A stretch of DNA of 64,000 nt from Isoetes taiwanensis. Its lineage: Eukaryota; Streptophyta; Lycopodiopsida; Isoetales; Isoetaceae. Within the stretch, counting starts at the first letter, position 1. Each line of letters opens with the position of its first letter. The DNA is taken from NCBI GenBank assembly GCA_021234155.1, contig JAJEKV010000056.1, positions 2,773,330 through 2,837,329 of the forward strand, read 5' to 3'. This document shows, piece by piece, positions 1 to 10,838 of this stretch. Position numbers and translations under genes: made by a program. The notes under the pieces are model-generated. The model searched no databases. It saw only the letters and a list, made by a program, of their open reading frames with translations, and was not told the origin of the DNA.

Positions 1-11
1 GATCTTTATAA

Positions 12-212
12 TTCCATTGTTGCAAATTCTATTTTTGGCAGCACGAAAAAATAGCCCGAGCTCCTTTTATCCATACTATTAATAAAGTTACACCCGCTTT
101 TGATAGACAAAAGTTCTTGCCTCATCTTCTTCAATCAACTTTACCCTCTTCTCCAACTCAATTTCCTGATCCTGAAGAACTTGGTTATCCTTATCACCAA
201 AAAGTAATCTGA
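12..212 (+). CDS. C-terminal end of an unrecognised protein (partial)
   Basis: An open frame runs from the window edge region to a TGA at 210-212, giving about 66 residues with no start codon in view. The last 50 residues have protein-like composition (the segment ends PEELGYPYHQKVI), rich in Pro, Leu and His. I do not recognise the family. It stops 50 bp before the MITE at 262. It may be the last exon of a gene or transposase lying left of the window, or chance; frames of this size are common here. Confidence 0.25.
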   Translation, partial: FHCCKFYFWQHEKIARAPFIHTINKVTPAFDRQKFLPHLLQSTLPSSPTQFPDPEELGYPYHQKVI

Positions 213-261
213 TCTCTTTCATATGTTTGAATACATTATACTTTTGTTTCTTTTTGTTTTG

Positions 262-737
262 TTTTTTTAACCTATAACAAAAACCATTATATTAAATTAA
301 ATTAAACCATTACATTAAACCATTACATTACCTTTAAATTAAATCCCCCTTCAAACCCCCCTTGGTTTGGGTGCATATTCACACGGGGGGTGACTCCGGG
401 CAACGAGAGCTGTTGGATAGGCATATTCACCCTTTATTCTTTAATCTACACCGTACGCAAAGTTCCTCGTTTGTGGGGTATGGAAGTATGGAATTTGCTA
501 TACTGTATAACAAGATTTGCAAAATACTATAAGATTTGAGGTAATATACTATATGGTGTTAATTTTGTACAAAAACATAATTATAGGGGCTCTCGCCGCC
601 CCTCGTCACCCCCCTGTGAATATGCACCCAAACCAAAGGGGGTTTGAAGGGGGATTTAATTTAAAGGTAATGTAATGGTTTAATGTAATGGTTTAATTTA
701 ATTTAATATAATGGTTATTTGTTATAGGTTAAAAAAA
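262..737. mobile_element. MITE with 133-bp terminal inverted repeats
   Basis: The arms 262-394 and 605-737 are reverse complements that differ at only a few positions, around a 210-bp core. The outer ends read TTTTTTTAACCTATAAC and the mirror GTTATAGGTTAAAAAAA. The inner part holds a G-run followed by GTGCATATTCACACGG. The 5-bp word TTTTG lies directly outside both arms (257-261 and 738-742), as a target-site duplication would. A TTAA at both ends (267-270, 729-732) allows a piggyBac-like reading instead. No transposase is encoded, so the copy is non-autonomous. The high arm identity suggests recent insertion. The superfamily is not settled. Confidence 0.85.
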
Positions 738-742
738 TTTTG

Positions 743-2398
743 CCCCTTCTTCTGGCAAAGAACAAACAACGGACTTCACACTTGGATGAGTTGATGTTAT
801 ATTTTGTAAATAATAATATGTCTGGATGTAAAACATGTAGCAATATCTAATAAGTAGCAATATAACAAAAAAAAACAATAATATGAAGCCTGAGAAACTA
901 TAATATTATAGCATAATGTTTGTAGCATTTGATTCTTGCGTAGACATGTCCATAATGGTAGACATTCAAAGGAAGGATGAGATTTTTAAGTTTTAACCTT
1001 ATAGAATGGGCAGTAGATATAAAGTAGATATAAAGGAGGTGCATTTCTGAAGACATAGGCTTAACGAACCTATTTCATAGTTAATTTTCTGCAAAAGTAC
1101 AACTCGACAACTGTATATCTAGCATAAGTGCATGAAGCAGACATCAAACATGCCAAAGGATAATGCTGCATCAAACATTCTGCAAGACAGGTATGGCTAC
1201 ATTATGGAGCAAGAGCGGCTGCATTCTGGCTGTAAAGTAAAAGCATTTCAACTTCAAGCATGAAATTTCTTTACATTGCAACAACACCTTTGATAAAGCA
1301 AGAAAATAATTATATATGGCACCGTACCATAGATTCACGGCAGAGCATCATGGCAGATGGAATGGTATCACATGTTGGATTAAATAAAATCGTGCTTGTT
1401 CTTGAACACTACATTCAAACACAAATCTATCCAAGCAGCTCCCTGCTCCCATCTATCTCTGAAGCCAAAATTGCTGGCTCCATTGCCTGAGCGATAAGGT
1501 ACCGTAGCATGATGATTTACATTCATTCTGCTTTTCTGTTTCCCGTGCTAGAATACGTGATATCTGCAATCCTCTGCTAAATGCTTGGTTAAAGAGCAGC
1601 CTCTAGAAGCTAAGAAACTGTGCAGCTCTTTTGCATCCAGTACCACGTATCCTTCTTTTTTACCTAAGACAGCTTTCTGAGCAAACTCAGCCATCTACAT
1701 CTTTAACTTGCCAAAGGAGCAACCAAGAAGAACATCATAAGATCAAAGCATTCTAGTTTGGTAATATCGTGCATGGATAAAGTATTCGTAAACATATCTG
1801 AAAATATTAAATAAGATAACATTAAAGAGCACCTAAGGCGGACATATGGAAAGGTCTTCAGAAGTCTGTAATAAATAAGATTTACTGCCAATCCACAAGC
1901 GATGCAAAAGAATGGCAATCCATCCACAACAAAGAGCAGCAGATGGATTGCAAACTCAAATGAATAAGAATCATGTTAGGAAACCCATGAACATTAAAAG
2001 AAAACAAATATCACGGGCAATTGTTAAGTTCTACCAAGACCTTTAATTGCAATACGTTTGATTTCCTCGTGGAAACACGGTGCTCTTCCACAAGTTCTCG
2101 CTAGGTAATATAACCCGATTGTCGTGAAACGGGAATAAAAATAATACCCGCAAAGATTTAAAATTCCTAACCCGATTCTTTGCTTAGCCGATAAAAGAAG
2201 ATCCGCCAGGCACTTTTGGATTTCCGCGGTCTCTGCAGCTTTTGGGCCAATGTTTACAACAAGTTCAGTCTGCTATAATGAACCACTAATAACTTATTAT
2301 TCAGCACAAACAAAATAAAATCGAAGAATTAGAATGTAGAAACCGAACTCTTACGTCCTACTTACAGAGAATGCGTCCTTGTTGACAAACTCTAGGCA
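743..2398. other. Intergenic, no supported gene
   Basis: AT-rich DNA. The two short frames here (1260-1490 plus, 1703-1927 minus) have no recognisable domain, no convincing splice context and ordinary random-frame composition. I see no repeat structure of note. Confidence 0.4.
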
Positions 2399-2440
2399 CT
2401 ATTCCATGTCCAAATAGCACTATTCCATGTCCAAATAGCC
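2399..2440. repeat. 21-bp direct duplication in the EF-hand exon
   Basis: The word ATTCCATGTCCAAATAG occurs at 2401 and again at 2422. The period of 21 keeps the reading frame, so the second EF-hand tail (CYLDME plus stop) is repeated. Confidence 0.85.
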
Positions 2441-2728
2441 ATTTCCATCTCTGTCTGCCATTTTGAAGAGCTCGCTTGTGGCTTTACATTTCTTGTGTTT
2501 TCTCAGCTCCTTGACGCTCACCTTGCCATCGCCATTTGCATCCAGATTCTTGAAAAAATCTTCCATTTCTTTCTTCCCTTCTTGGGTTTGATTGTGATAG
2601 AATAAAGATTCGGATTCTCGGGCTACCAGTCGTCTGATCCGCCAAAGCCTCCCAGCAATCATATGCCTCTTCGCCCTTGAGAAGCATACATCGTTCTGCA
2701 TAACAAAAGAAGTGAAAATGTGTGACAA
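2420..2728 (-). pseudogene. EF-hand calcium-binding protein remnant
   Basis: The minus-strand frame ends with two consecutive EF-hand loops. The first (2507-2542) reads DANGDGKVSVKE and has the canonical ligands at positions 1, 3, 5, 9 and 12. The second starts DRDGNGYLDME and then meets a TAG where the invariant position-12 Glu should be. The stop falls where a 21-bp direct repeat begins (units near 2401-2421 and 2422-2440), so a small duplication or a GAG-to-TAG change ended the frame. After the stop the same frame reads CLEFVNKDAFS and reaches a GTAAGT-like donor, which suggests the exon once continued. Residues before EF1 are not recognisable. In the family the pair binds calcium; this copy is probably dead. 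Confidence 0.6.
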
Positions 2729-3169
2729 ACTCTAGAAAAACAGGAGAAAAACAAGATTTTGTGAAGAAGAATACCGGAAAGGGCTTGCTCGGCCTTCTTA
2801 AGGAAAGGAGGTTCCTTGATGAGGGATAGAGTTGGACTGCTTTCGCCAAAGACATTCGATCTGCTGAGGGTGTTTGGATTGGGAAGCTTGAGGGGCGACT
2901 ATTATGATAACCCTAGAAAAGAAGAGCTCGACATCTGCATGCCAAGTTTGAAAATTCATCTAAAAATGGTGCATTGGAAAAGGGCTTCCATTGTAAACCC
3001 TTGGATTAAAGACTCCTAGAGTCAATCTTGGCCATTAAGATGGGTAAGGGGAGCAAAAACCATTAAGAATGTGGAACTAAAACATAAAAATACCGCGCGC
3101 ACTCTAGATATACTGATCAGTACATCTCGTGGAATACGCTCTCAAAATCATATGAAAACCATATTAAAA

Positions 3170-3230
3170 AGTGTATAAAAATACAAAAGAAACCCCCTGT
3201 TATTATGCTACATATTAATCTAGTCTTTAA
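3170..3230. repeat. Dispersed repeat also present near 24390
   Basis: The block TATAAAAATACAAAAGAAAC followed by CCCCTGTTATTATGCTACAT aligns with 24392-24440, where the second part reads CCCCTGTGATAATGCTAGAT. The C-run followed by CTGT and ATGC also resembles the inner arm of the 262-737 MITE, so it may be a diverged transposon end. Confidence 0.5.
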
Positions 3231-3257
3231 CTAGTTTCATTTTCTCCGAAAAGAAAT

Positions 3258-4702
3258 TCATGGAACCAGTTTTGGTGATCTTAGGAAGGTTAATGTAGAA
3301 TTGAAAGCCACACAAAAGCTCTTTACCTTTAACAATTCAATGTCGAACTTAAATGAGATATTTGAATCTCCTTTACTTGCATTATCCATTTTCCTCAAGA
3401 TTTGAGGGAAATGAGATGAGATTGAAGTGAAAATATCACTAGAAATGACCACATTGTCCCATGAGGGAAGATCTCTATTACAGAGATAAAATCTATCCAG
3501 GAGACAAGAAGTTCTTTGGTTCCCTTTTCTTTTATTGCTCCATGAGAAGACAAGGGAAATATAACAAAAGTGGGACATAAGTTGGTCCCAGACAGTCTTC
3601 TCTTTCCTGTTCATATTCATTTTTTTGCCCAACTTTTGATCCCAGACTGGTGTGTTGTCGAAATCCCCAGCAAAAAGGAGATTCTGAATATGTTTGTTAG
3701 AGGAAATCCATTGATTCATTTGCGTCCATTGAGTTTCTCTCTCCGAGGGCTCAGTCGAAGCATAGACATTCATTATCCCAATCTGCTTGCCATCAATTAT
3801 CAGAACTGCCACAACCCATTTACCTGATGGATGACAAAATTTGTCAACACATTTATACCCTTCCAAACAATACATATTCCACCTTGGGTACCATCTGCAG
3901 GGGCCCAAACAAAATCACCATTTGGGGCAATCCAACTTTCCAAATTAGCTGACTCAAAAGCTAGAAGTCGATGTTCCCGGAGGAGAATGATATTAGGCTT
4001 CATTTCTCTAATGGCTATAAGAGCTCGCTTCCTTTTGAGAGGTCCCTTAAGACCTCTCAAATTCCATGTAATTACCTTCATTAAGTAAGTTAAGCAGGGT
4101 ATTTAACCTTCTCTTTGATCCTCAAGTTCAAAGCAGGACAATTCTTTGAGAAACTGACCTTTTTTACTCTTCCTTTACTGAAGGGGTTGAAAATTTTCTC
4201 ATTTATGTTGGGTAAGAAGGGGACCAAATTGGTCTGTGTAGACTCCAGATCTGCATTGCCATGGTCCTCCCTTGGTACCTCAGACTCAAAACTATCTTCA
4301 GAGAAAGCAATCTCTTCTGTAGTTCCAATGCTACTGTCCTCCATCAAAGTATCACATTCCATAGGTGGTGGTCATTAACATGATTATCCTCTGTCCTTAG
4401 TTTAATAGCTGGGGTTGAGAATATCCCAGTAGCCTCCTTATTCCCTGCTTCAATTACCTCTTAAGGACATCAAACATTTCTGGAGCAGGAGGAGAAGGGA
4501 AAACCATCTCATTTGGCCCTATTGGAGAGACCTCTTTCACCTTGGAACCTTCACCCTTGAGGTATAGAGTACCACCAACAGAGAGGTCTGAGTCTGAGGA
4601 TTCAACAGGTTCAATGGTTGGGGCCACCATGGTTTCTTTAATAGTGAGGGTATTGCTCCTCGTAAGGTGTTGTTGATCCAAGATTTGCACCTTGATCAAC
4701 AC
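3258..4702 (-). mobile_element. L1-type LINE remnant: ORF1 tail and APE endonuclease
   Basis: Minus-strand frames line up as a LINE. Acidic, Ser-rich frames at 4454-4702 and 4090-4362 precede an endonuclease that starts at 4081 with MKVITWNLRGL. The frame breaks near 3800-3908 and continues through NVYAST and GDFDNTPVWDQ. In AP-like endonucleases these correspond to the N-terminal WN motif, the catalytic Glu region (here LREHR) and the GDFN motif, where Asn has become Asp. No reverse transcriptase follows; homology fades near 3258. It is a 5'- and 3'-truncated dead copy. The acidic upstream frames differ from the RRM-type ORF1 seen elsewhere in the window, so this is probably another LINE lineage. 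Confidence 0.8.
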
Positions 4703-5850
4703 CCGGATCTAAACACTTGTGGTCTGGACCTCCAGAGCTGTTTATATGCACAGCTCAAGCCTTTGCCTCTACAAAAGCATAGTTTGGTAGTACTTTAAAG
4801 CTGTTGTACTAAACCATGTGAAGCTTGCAGGTAGGCACATGCACAGACGAAAATTATTGGGACTTGTATTGGCAAATGTGAAAAAATGAATTTGAAATTT
4901 GATAGAAGCTTCCAAGAAGGTAACAATCAGACAAATATGATATTCTGGATACTAGTTCTAAAATGGATCTTCTCAATGGAATTACATTGGGCATTTCATC
5001 ATACTGCGTGATTTGGCAGCTTAAATCAATAGGACTGAATGCGACAAACACTCAATCTTGCTGGTAGAAGCTATAACACCATGACAATTACAGGGAAATG
5101 CACGATCTCAAAAGGAAATGGACGATGACTAAGATAGATTTTATGCTTCAAGAACAACAACTGCCAATGAAATAGTTTCAACTTTTCATAGAAAATATCA
5201 AAAGAACAATAATTTCTGACAAGCTATATGCAATTGCTTGCAGACGGCTCGTGAGCATTTCGTTTGAGTCTCCTCCTTTTTTATTAGAGCAATCCACCGA
5301 GTTCTTGAAGAATCAAGAAATCCTGGCCCTAAACCGACCTTAACAACAATTGTGATTGATTATACTTTTTAAGGAAAGCCAAATCGGTCGAGGTCTATTC
5401 TTGGAACACCATGTGAAAATATGCTTGAAAAAACATCGTTCTATTATCTCATCCTATGGGCATATGAGTTTGTATAGGCTAGAGGAAAAGAAATCAGAGA
5501 TTTAAGAAGGCATAAGAAAATCAAATTTCGAGAATAAGCAAGCAAATATATGAAAATGAGCAAATGTTAAAAATGCGCAAATGGGAAGGCTAAGGAAATA
5601 ACAACGGTAAAATCAAAATGGTAAAAAATGTTGGCCACGAAAGTGGGCCAACACTTTTCAAGGACTAAATTTCAATTCAATAAGCAGCCCTTGTATTTAA
5701 GTAGGTGACTTTAAACAACAAGGCCATGATCTGGTTACATTTTCCCATATAAGCTAAAAGCAGTACTTTATTGTAACTCAAAATATTTTCAAATACATCA
5801 TAGACATAAAATCTAACAAATCCTATAAGTATGCAGTTTTAAGCAACAAC
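4703..5850. other. Intergenic, no supported gene
   Basis: AT-rich sequence. The one short minus frame (4854-5051) has no domain signature. No repeats or RNA genes seen. Confidence 0.4.
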
Positions 5851-5855
5851 TAGAA

Positions 5856-6043
5856 ACGTGTGCCCGGCGATGCCGGGCATTTGTCATGGACGTGTGAAAT
5901 AAAATATGTAATGGGAGTTTATAGGTCAATAGATGCAATGTCGGGCATTATCGGCGATGTGCGGGATGCAGGCACTGCCCAACTTCTTAAATTACTTGAA
6001 TATAGTAACGTGTGCCCGGCGATGCCAGGCATTAGTCGTGGAT
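5856..6043. repeat. Duplicated GC-rich hairpin block
   Basis: An approximately 33-bp block occurs at 5856-5890 and 6009-6043. The first copy holds a perfect hairpin, TGCCCGGC-GAT-GCCGGGCA. The second has one changed base (GCCAGGCA). The DNA between them carries related words (TCGGGCATTATCGGCGATG). The GC richness contrasts with the AT-rich surroundings. The origin is unknown. Confidence 0.7.
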
Positions 6044-6646
6044 GAGTGAATCCATAGATGCAGTGCAATAAAAAGTTGTAAATGTATTCATGTATGTTAC
6101 CCTTAGGTATAGAATGCATAGTGCAGATAGAATCAATAGACATAATGGAATGCGTAAAGTTTAAGCTATTATTTGGCGCTTGTAAAACTATGGAGTTTTA
6201 TCGAAGAACACAGACCCAATGCATAGTCAACACAATCGCAACTGGATTGTAGTAGAAAACTGGATATTGAAATATTGAATGTATGTGGAATGGGAGATGG
6301 AATATGTGTGCAGGTAATGTTCGTGTGTGATGTCATGGTAAGTTGTAGTGTGTGTGTGGAAACGAAAAATGATAGTGGCACGTGTACATGTCGCCATGAG
6401 CAAGGTACTCATGTATTTGAGACTTCACATGATCTTAGTCAAGCTTGTTGTAGGGGTATTGAACACAAAAAGGAAAATCCATTGTAAATGGTTCATGAAA
6501 CAAACAATGACCAACTTTAAGGTCTAGGACTTAGGCGTTTTTAGTAAGTTCAATGATATGTTAAGACTTATGCATATGTTACTACTCTATCCTTGTACTT
6601 TTATACATATAATCAGTTAAGAGAAAGAACTTATTTTCATATTACG

Positions 6647-7462
6647 TGCACAAATTTAACTTGGCATTAGTTTAGTATTATCCATGCTTAAAAAAGTTGT
6701 CCCTAATAAAAACCCTTTGGAATTGTCTCTACCTACTCCATCTATGAGTTGCATGTTACATCCTAGCAGTTCTTCAAGCTTTATGTTATGATAGATCCTT
6801 GAACCCTAAATCCATAAACCTTAGCCCCAAAATCGCTTAACCCTTAACCCTTCTACAATTAGAAAAATTTACAACTATTACCAAAGACGTCGTAAAGGGT
6901 AGTTGGGTGCACAAAGAACATTAACATTCCAGCCCCGTATATATCGGACGCTGTCATGTTATGGCCACGGGCATATCCGTGGTATATCCGTGTCTTTGAC
7001 ATGTTATAACCACACCCAAAAAAATTTACACAACATTTTCGTGGACTTAGCGGATTTTTTGCCATTTAAGGCTGGCTATAACATGCCCACGTCCGACATA
7101 TACCGCGATGGGTTTGCGAATACATTTGTAGAGAAGGTAGTGTAATTCTGCATAGGGTATTGCATGCACAAATATAACTTGGCTTTGGTTTAGTATTATC
7201 CATGCTTAAAAAAATTGTCCTTAATAAAAACCCTTTGAAATTATAGCTACCTTTGGAAGTTGTAGTGATTTGATCACGTGGTTGATATGTATAATTATCT
7301 GTTCCATCCATGAATTACATGTTACATCCTCTCAGTTCTTCAGGCTTCATGTTATGATAAATCCTTAAACTCAAACCCTAACTCCAAAACTCCATAACCC
7401 TTGACCCTTCCACCCTTACAAAAATTTACAACTATTAATAAAAACATCATAAAGGGTTGCGT
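6647..7462. repeat. Direct duplication with an insertion in the first copy
   Basis: Copy A (6647-6905) and copy B (7165-7462) start with the same TGCACAAAT block and end with the same AAATTTACAACTATTA block, in direct orientation 518 bp apart. Copy B has about 40 extra bases in the middle. A further shared word, AATACATTTGTAGAG, occurs at 7113 and again near 7490. The units therefore extend past the core, and about 200 bp was inserted into the first unit. That insert has inverted ends (about 6938-6975 and 7064-7105, sharing TATATCGGACG-like and CATGTTATGGCC-like words), like a small MITE. Confidence 0.7.
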
Positions 7463-7734
7463 GCAATAGGACTCCCTCATAGTTTTCAAATACATTTGTA
7501 GAGGAGGCTTAAAGATGAACCAAGATGACAAACATTATCATCAAACATCAAAAGTCTTGTTTTAAAAAAGGTGAAGATGTTAGAATGATTCTTGTTTTTT
7601 AAAAAAAAGTGAAGATGTTAGAATGACTCCTTAAACAAAAAAAAGGCATGTGTACGCAGTTAATTGAATATTCATGCTATTAAAAAGGGATACATATTTT
7701 TATTATAGCATTTGGTCCTCTGGTTCATCATTGT

Positions 7735-9015
7735 TGAAGGCAAGACCATTTTCTAAAGTCTTTCAGGATGTCACAAGATGTAGCAAGTCATGCCGCTCAT
7801 GTCCCAATCAGCTTCCCAAACCTATATATAGAAATAAATATTTCTGATGAAGAAAGTCATATTAAATTTGGCATGATATTATCAACGTAAGCTATACCTC
7901 TCCATCATGCTGAGTTAACTGGGCAACACATTTCACAGATCTTTTTCCTTGCAATTCCAAGTGCCATATACTTACCACACTGCCGGTGACTACTGCTATC
8001 ATCTCATATGGCCTGGTCAGGTGTATATGCTAATTAGAAAGCATGCTTCAGATAACAGATAAACATAACCAATATTTCAATTAAGAGAGACCTGCCGATG
8101 TTAGGAGCCCAAGAAACAGCATTCACATCTCCAACTTTCTCACCAGATGCAACTAATTCAGCCACTGGATACCAACGGCGCTGTGCCTCCAAGAATTCCC
8201 AAACCTATTATGGTCCAATGCATATTGAGCAGAAAATGAAATTTGCAAACAGGAATTTAAAAAATATAAAATGATAAGAGAAACAGGAAATTAGAAAACT
8301 TCAAAATGCGCAGAATACATGCTGGAAATACCTTCACGGTTGAGAACTTTGAAGCATGTGCACAATATCCTAAAGCAAAAATAGGTTGCTGAAATGGGCC
8401 AACTGAAGGCTTCCATGAGATTGATGCTGCAGAACACTGACATTTCCCTATTTTCTCTGTTGCATTCATCACATTGGGAAACTCCGCCTGGGATAATGGA
8501 AAATGAGTTAAGCATTTCATGCAAAGGTTTCACTAAGGGCTCTTAAAAGGATTCACATAATTTAAACTGCATGATCATCATCCAACTCAAATATGGTTGT
8601 TATAGAACATAAGTAATGGTTTTACAGAACAATCATAATATCTGACATCACCAACAATTATCCACAGATGCTACAACAAAGACCTCCATATGCATATATT
8701 GAGTCATCTAAAACCTCCTGCATATTCTCGCCGTCCATCTAACGATGATAGTCTCTGTTCATGTGGAACCTTGTCAAGGTTCTCAATGAATTTTTGAGTT
8801 AGCCCACCCTATGAAACATTGCCCGGACTTAGCTAACCCCTGAGGGTTTCCCGGCACACTAATGTTATTAAATGATAGTAGAAAAATTATAACACATGCA
8901 TTTGTGTATTCGCATCAATACAGCTTCCCCAAATCTTACCTGCAGCTGCCAGTTTCAGTTCTATAGAATCCAAAGCCTCATAAACTTTCATGAGACTGTT
9001 ATTGCCAGCAGCCAT
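7735..9015 (-). pseudogene. SEH1: Nucleoporin SEH1 (WD40) pseudogene, introns retained
   Basis: Five minus-strand exon pieces match the second half of plant SEH1 in order: 8940-9015 (MKVYEALDSIELK), 8332-8487 (AEFPNVMNATEK to SAASISWKPS), 8092-8204 (VWEFLEAQRRW to VNAVSWAPNIG), 7898-8012 (RPYEMIAVVTGS to VSIWHLEL) and about 7735-7821 (VWEADWDMSGMT). Most junctions keep AG acceptors and GT donors. SEH1 is a beta-propeller subunit of the nuclear-pore Y complex. Two lesions show decay: about 2 nt lost in the first piece where the family reads KNWQLQ, and a small deletion just after SGMT that leads to a TGA at 7771-7773. The N-terminal blades were not found upstream, so the copy is 5'-truncated. 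Retained introns indicate DNA-level duplication, not retroposition. Confidence 0.88.
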
Positions 9016-10460
9016 AATCAATCATAATATCTGATGCATCCAAAAAATATCCAAACACCACCGCCACTTACTTACCTAAGCTACAATAAAGACCTCCATT
9101 GCATACACTGAAACATCTAAAACCTTGCAATCATTAGACCCCATAACATGGCATCATGCTTTGATGACTTGTCAAAAACAATCTATGCTTCGTCTAAACT
9201 TCCACGCTTGATGTCATCACAACATCTAATAAAAGACCAATGCTGATAACCTCATTATGAATAAGCCTGCCTTGCAAAAGAGATGATATCATCTTGCATG
9301 CTGTAAGAATGCCATTAGATGCATTCTGTCACTTATTATCTGACTGTTTCATAATTTGATGCAACTTAAATGCAAACTGGCCCTGTTCTATTTTCGCATT
9401 TGTAGATATGATTGCACTTCATGTATACTCTCTTGGCTTTACAATCTTGTTTAATGCAGCATTAGCTTCAAACAAACACTGGCAGCATGCGGTAAACAAA
9501 CTTGAAGCAAACAAATAAGATCGTCTCTTAAAGCAGAAATAGAACGAAGTTTATAAATTATCATAAGGTACTGCACTTGCCGTACATGGTTTAAGTCTTG
9601 TCATCATTGGCACCCTTGCAAGAGGCAGTATATCTCTTGTAACGGCTCTTCCATGTGATCCCATATTCTGAGCTTTCTAGCATGCCTCAGTGAATCGACA
9701 CTCATACATATGTTCCAAAAATTTCACAAAACCTGCTAGAAGCTAAGGCCAGAATTAGAGTAGAAAGGAAGACTTGAAAATGCATACCTGGTAACAAAAC
9801 TTGTAGTGCTTTTACCTTGCTTAGCCATAAGGGTAAAAACAAATAGCCAAGAGCTACCACTCTAATAGGAAATTAGCCAAGGTTATATACCAAATAGCCG
9901 AGGTTATTTGAAAAAACACAGGATTTCGTAGCAAAAATTGGAGCATCTGGAGCTTCCCAGAATCTTATGATACCCTGAAACCCTCTTATGCCCAAAACCC
10001 TCTTGACATCCTCTCAAGGCTAGATGATTACTGGCTCATTTCATCTATTTCGTGAAGAGATGGAAAGGAAGAATCTTTGAGAACATCTGCTAACTCTCAA
10101 AAAAGATATTATAGAAAGAAGAACGTTGCCTAACTTTCCTCTCTTCCCAGTTAAACCTGATGCCATGCGAGCATCTAGAACTATGCATGTTGACTGCACC
10201 AACGGCTGCAGGAACCTTTGAAGAAAATGACCAGTCTGCTGCTGAAGTATATGGAAGGTACATTATGCAAGTATTGTTACCTTCTCCAGCATTCATAGAC
10301 CCGAACGGTTTGTCCAAGAAAGAGCAAAAAAACTTGTGCATCGTGATTCTCCGCTGATGCAAATCCGACCTCTTAGTTCTCTAATAATGCCCTTAAACAT
10401 AAAGAATTGCGTCCGACAAAATCATCATCCAACAAATGACCCTTAACTCTTTACCTTACT
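9016..10460. other. Intergenic, no supported gene
   Basis: AT-rich DNA upstream of the SEH1 pieces. A block near 8665-8715 (ACAACAAAGACCTCCAT and following) recurs in diverged form at 9080-9125. The frame at 10160-10357 (plus) has protein-like stretches but no domain I can name. The missing 5' exons of SEH1 were looked for and not found. Confidence 0.4.
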
Positions 10461-10463
10461 TAC

Positions 10464-10800
10464 ATGAACGTGGACTGATCATGAACGTGGACTGATCTGC
10501 ACCCTAATAAGCATAAAATGAAAATTCATACCTAGCAAGGTTTTGGCTATGCATCAACGGCAAACTCCTTGCAGACGCTTCTTGCTCGAACCGGCATAAG
10601 TTTCGCTCCTCTCTCAATCCGTGTTTTACCTTACATGATGAAGGTGGACTAATCTGCACCCTAGTGAGCATAAAATGAAAGTTAATGCCATGAAGATTTC
10701 GGCTATGCATCAACGGCAAGCTTCTTGCAGGCACTTCTTGCTCAAACTGACATAAGTTTCCCTCCTCTCTCAATCCATAATCCATGTTCCAAATCTAGCG
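10464..10800. repeat. Tandem duplication, unit about 165-170 bp
   Basis: Two adjacent diverged copies share GGACTGATCTGCACCCTA / GGACTAATCTGCACCCTA, then GGCTATGCATCAACGGCAA, then CTCCTCTCTCAATCC. The first copy starts with its own small duplication, the 17-bp word CATGAACGTGGACTGAT twice (10464-10498). Frames across it merely repeat themselves and are not genes. Confidence 0.85.
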
Positions 10801-10820
10801 TCCCGCAAGGGGGCAAGGGG

Positions 10821-10838
10821 AACGCCGCATGCGGCGTT
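10821..10838. repeat. Perfect 18-bp palindrome
   Basis: AACGCCGCATGCGGCGTT reads the same on both strands and is followed by a partial echo (ACATGCGGCATC). It is a GC-rich island in AT-rich DNA. It could be a protein-binding dyad or a foldback end; the sequence does not say which. Confidence 0.8.

Noticed and set aside
1-230. Organellar DNA insertion
   Set aside because: No match to plastid or mitochondrial genes that I know; only a short unrecognised frame.
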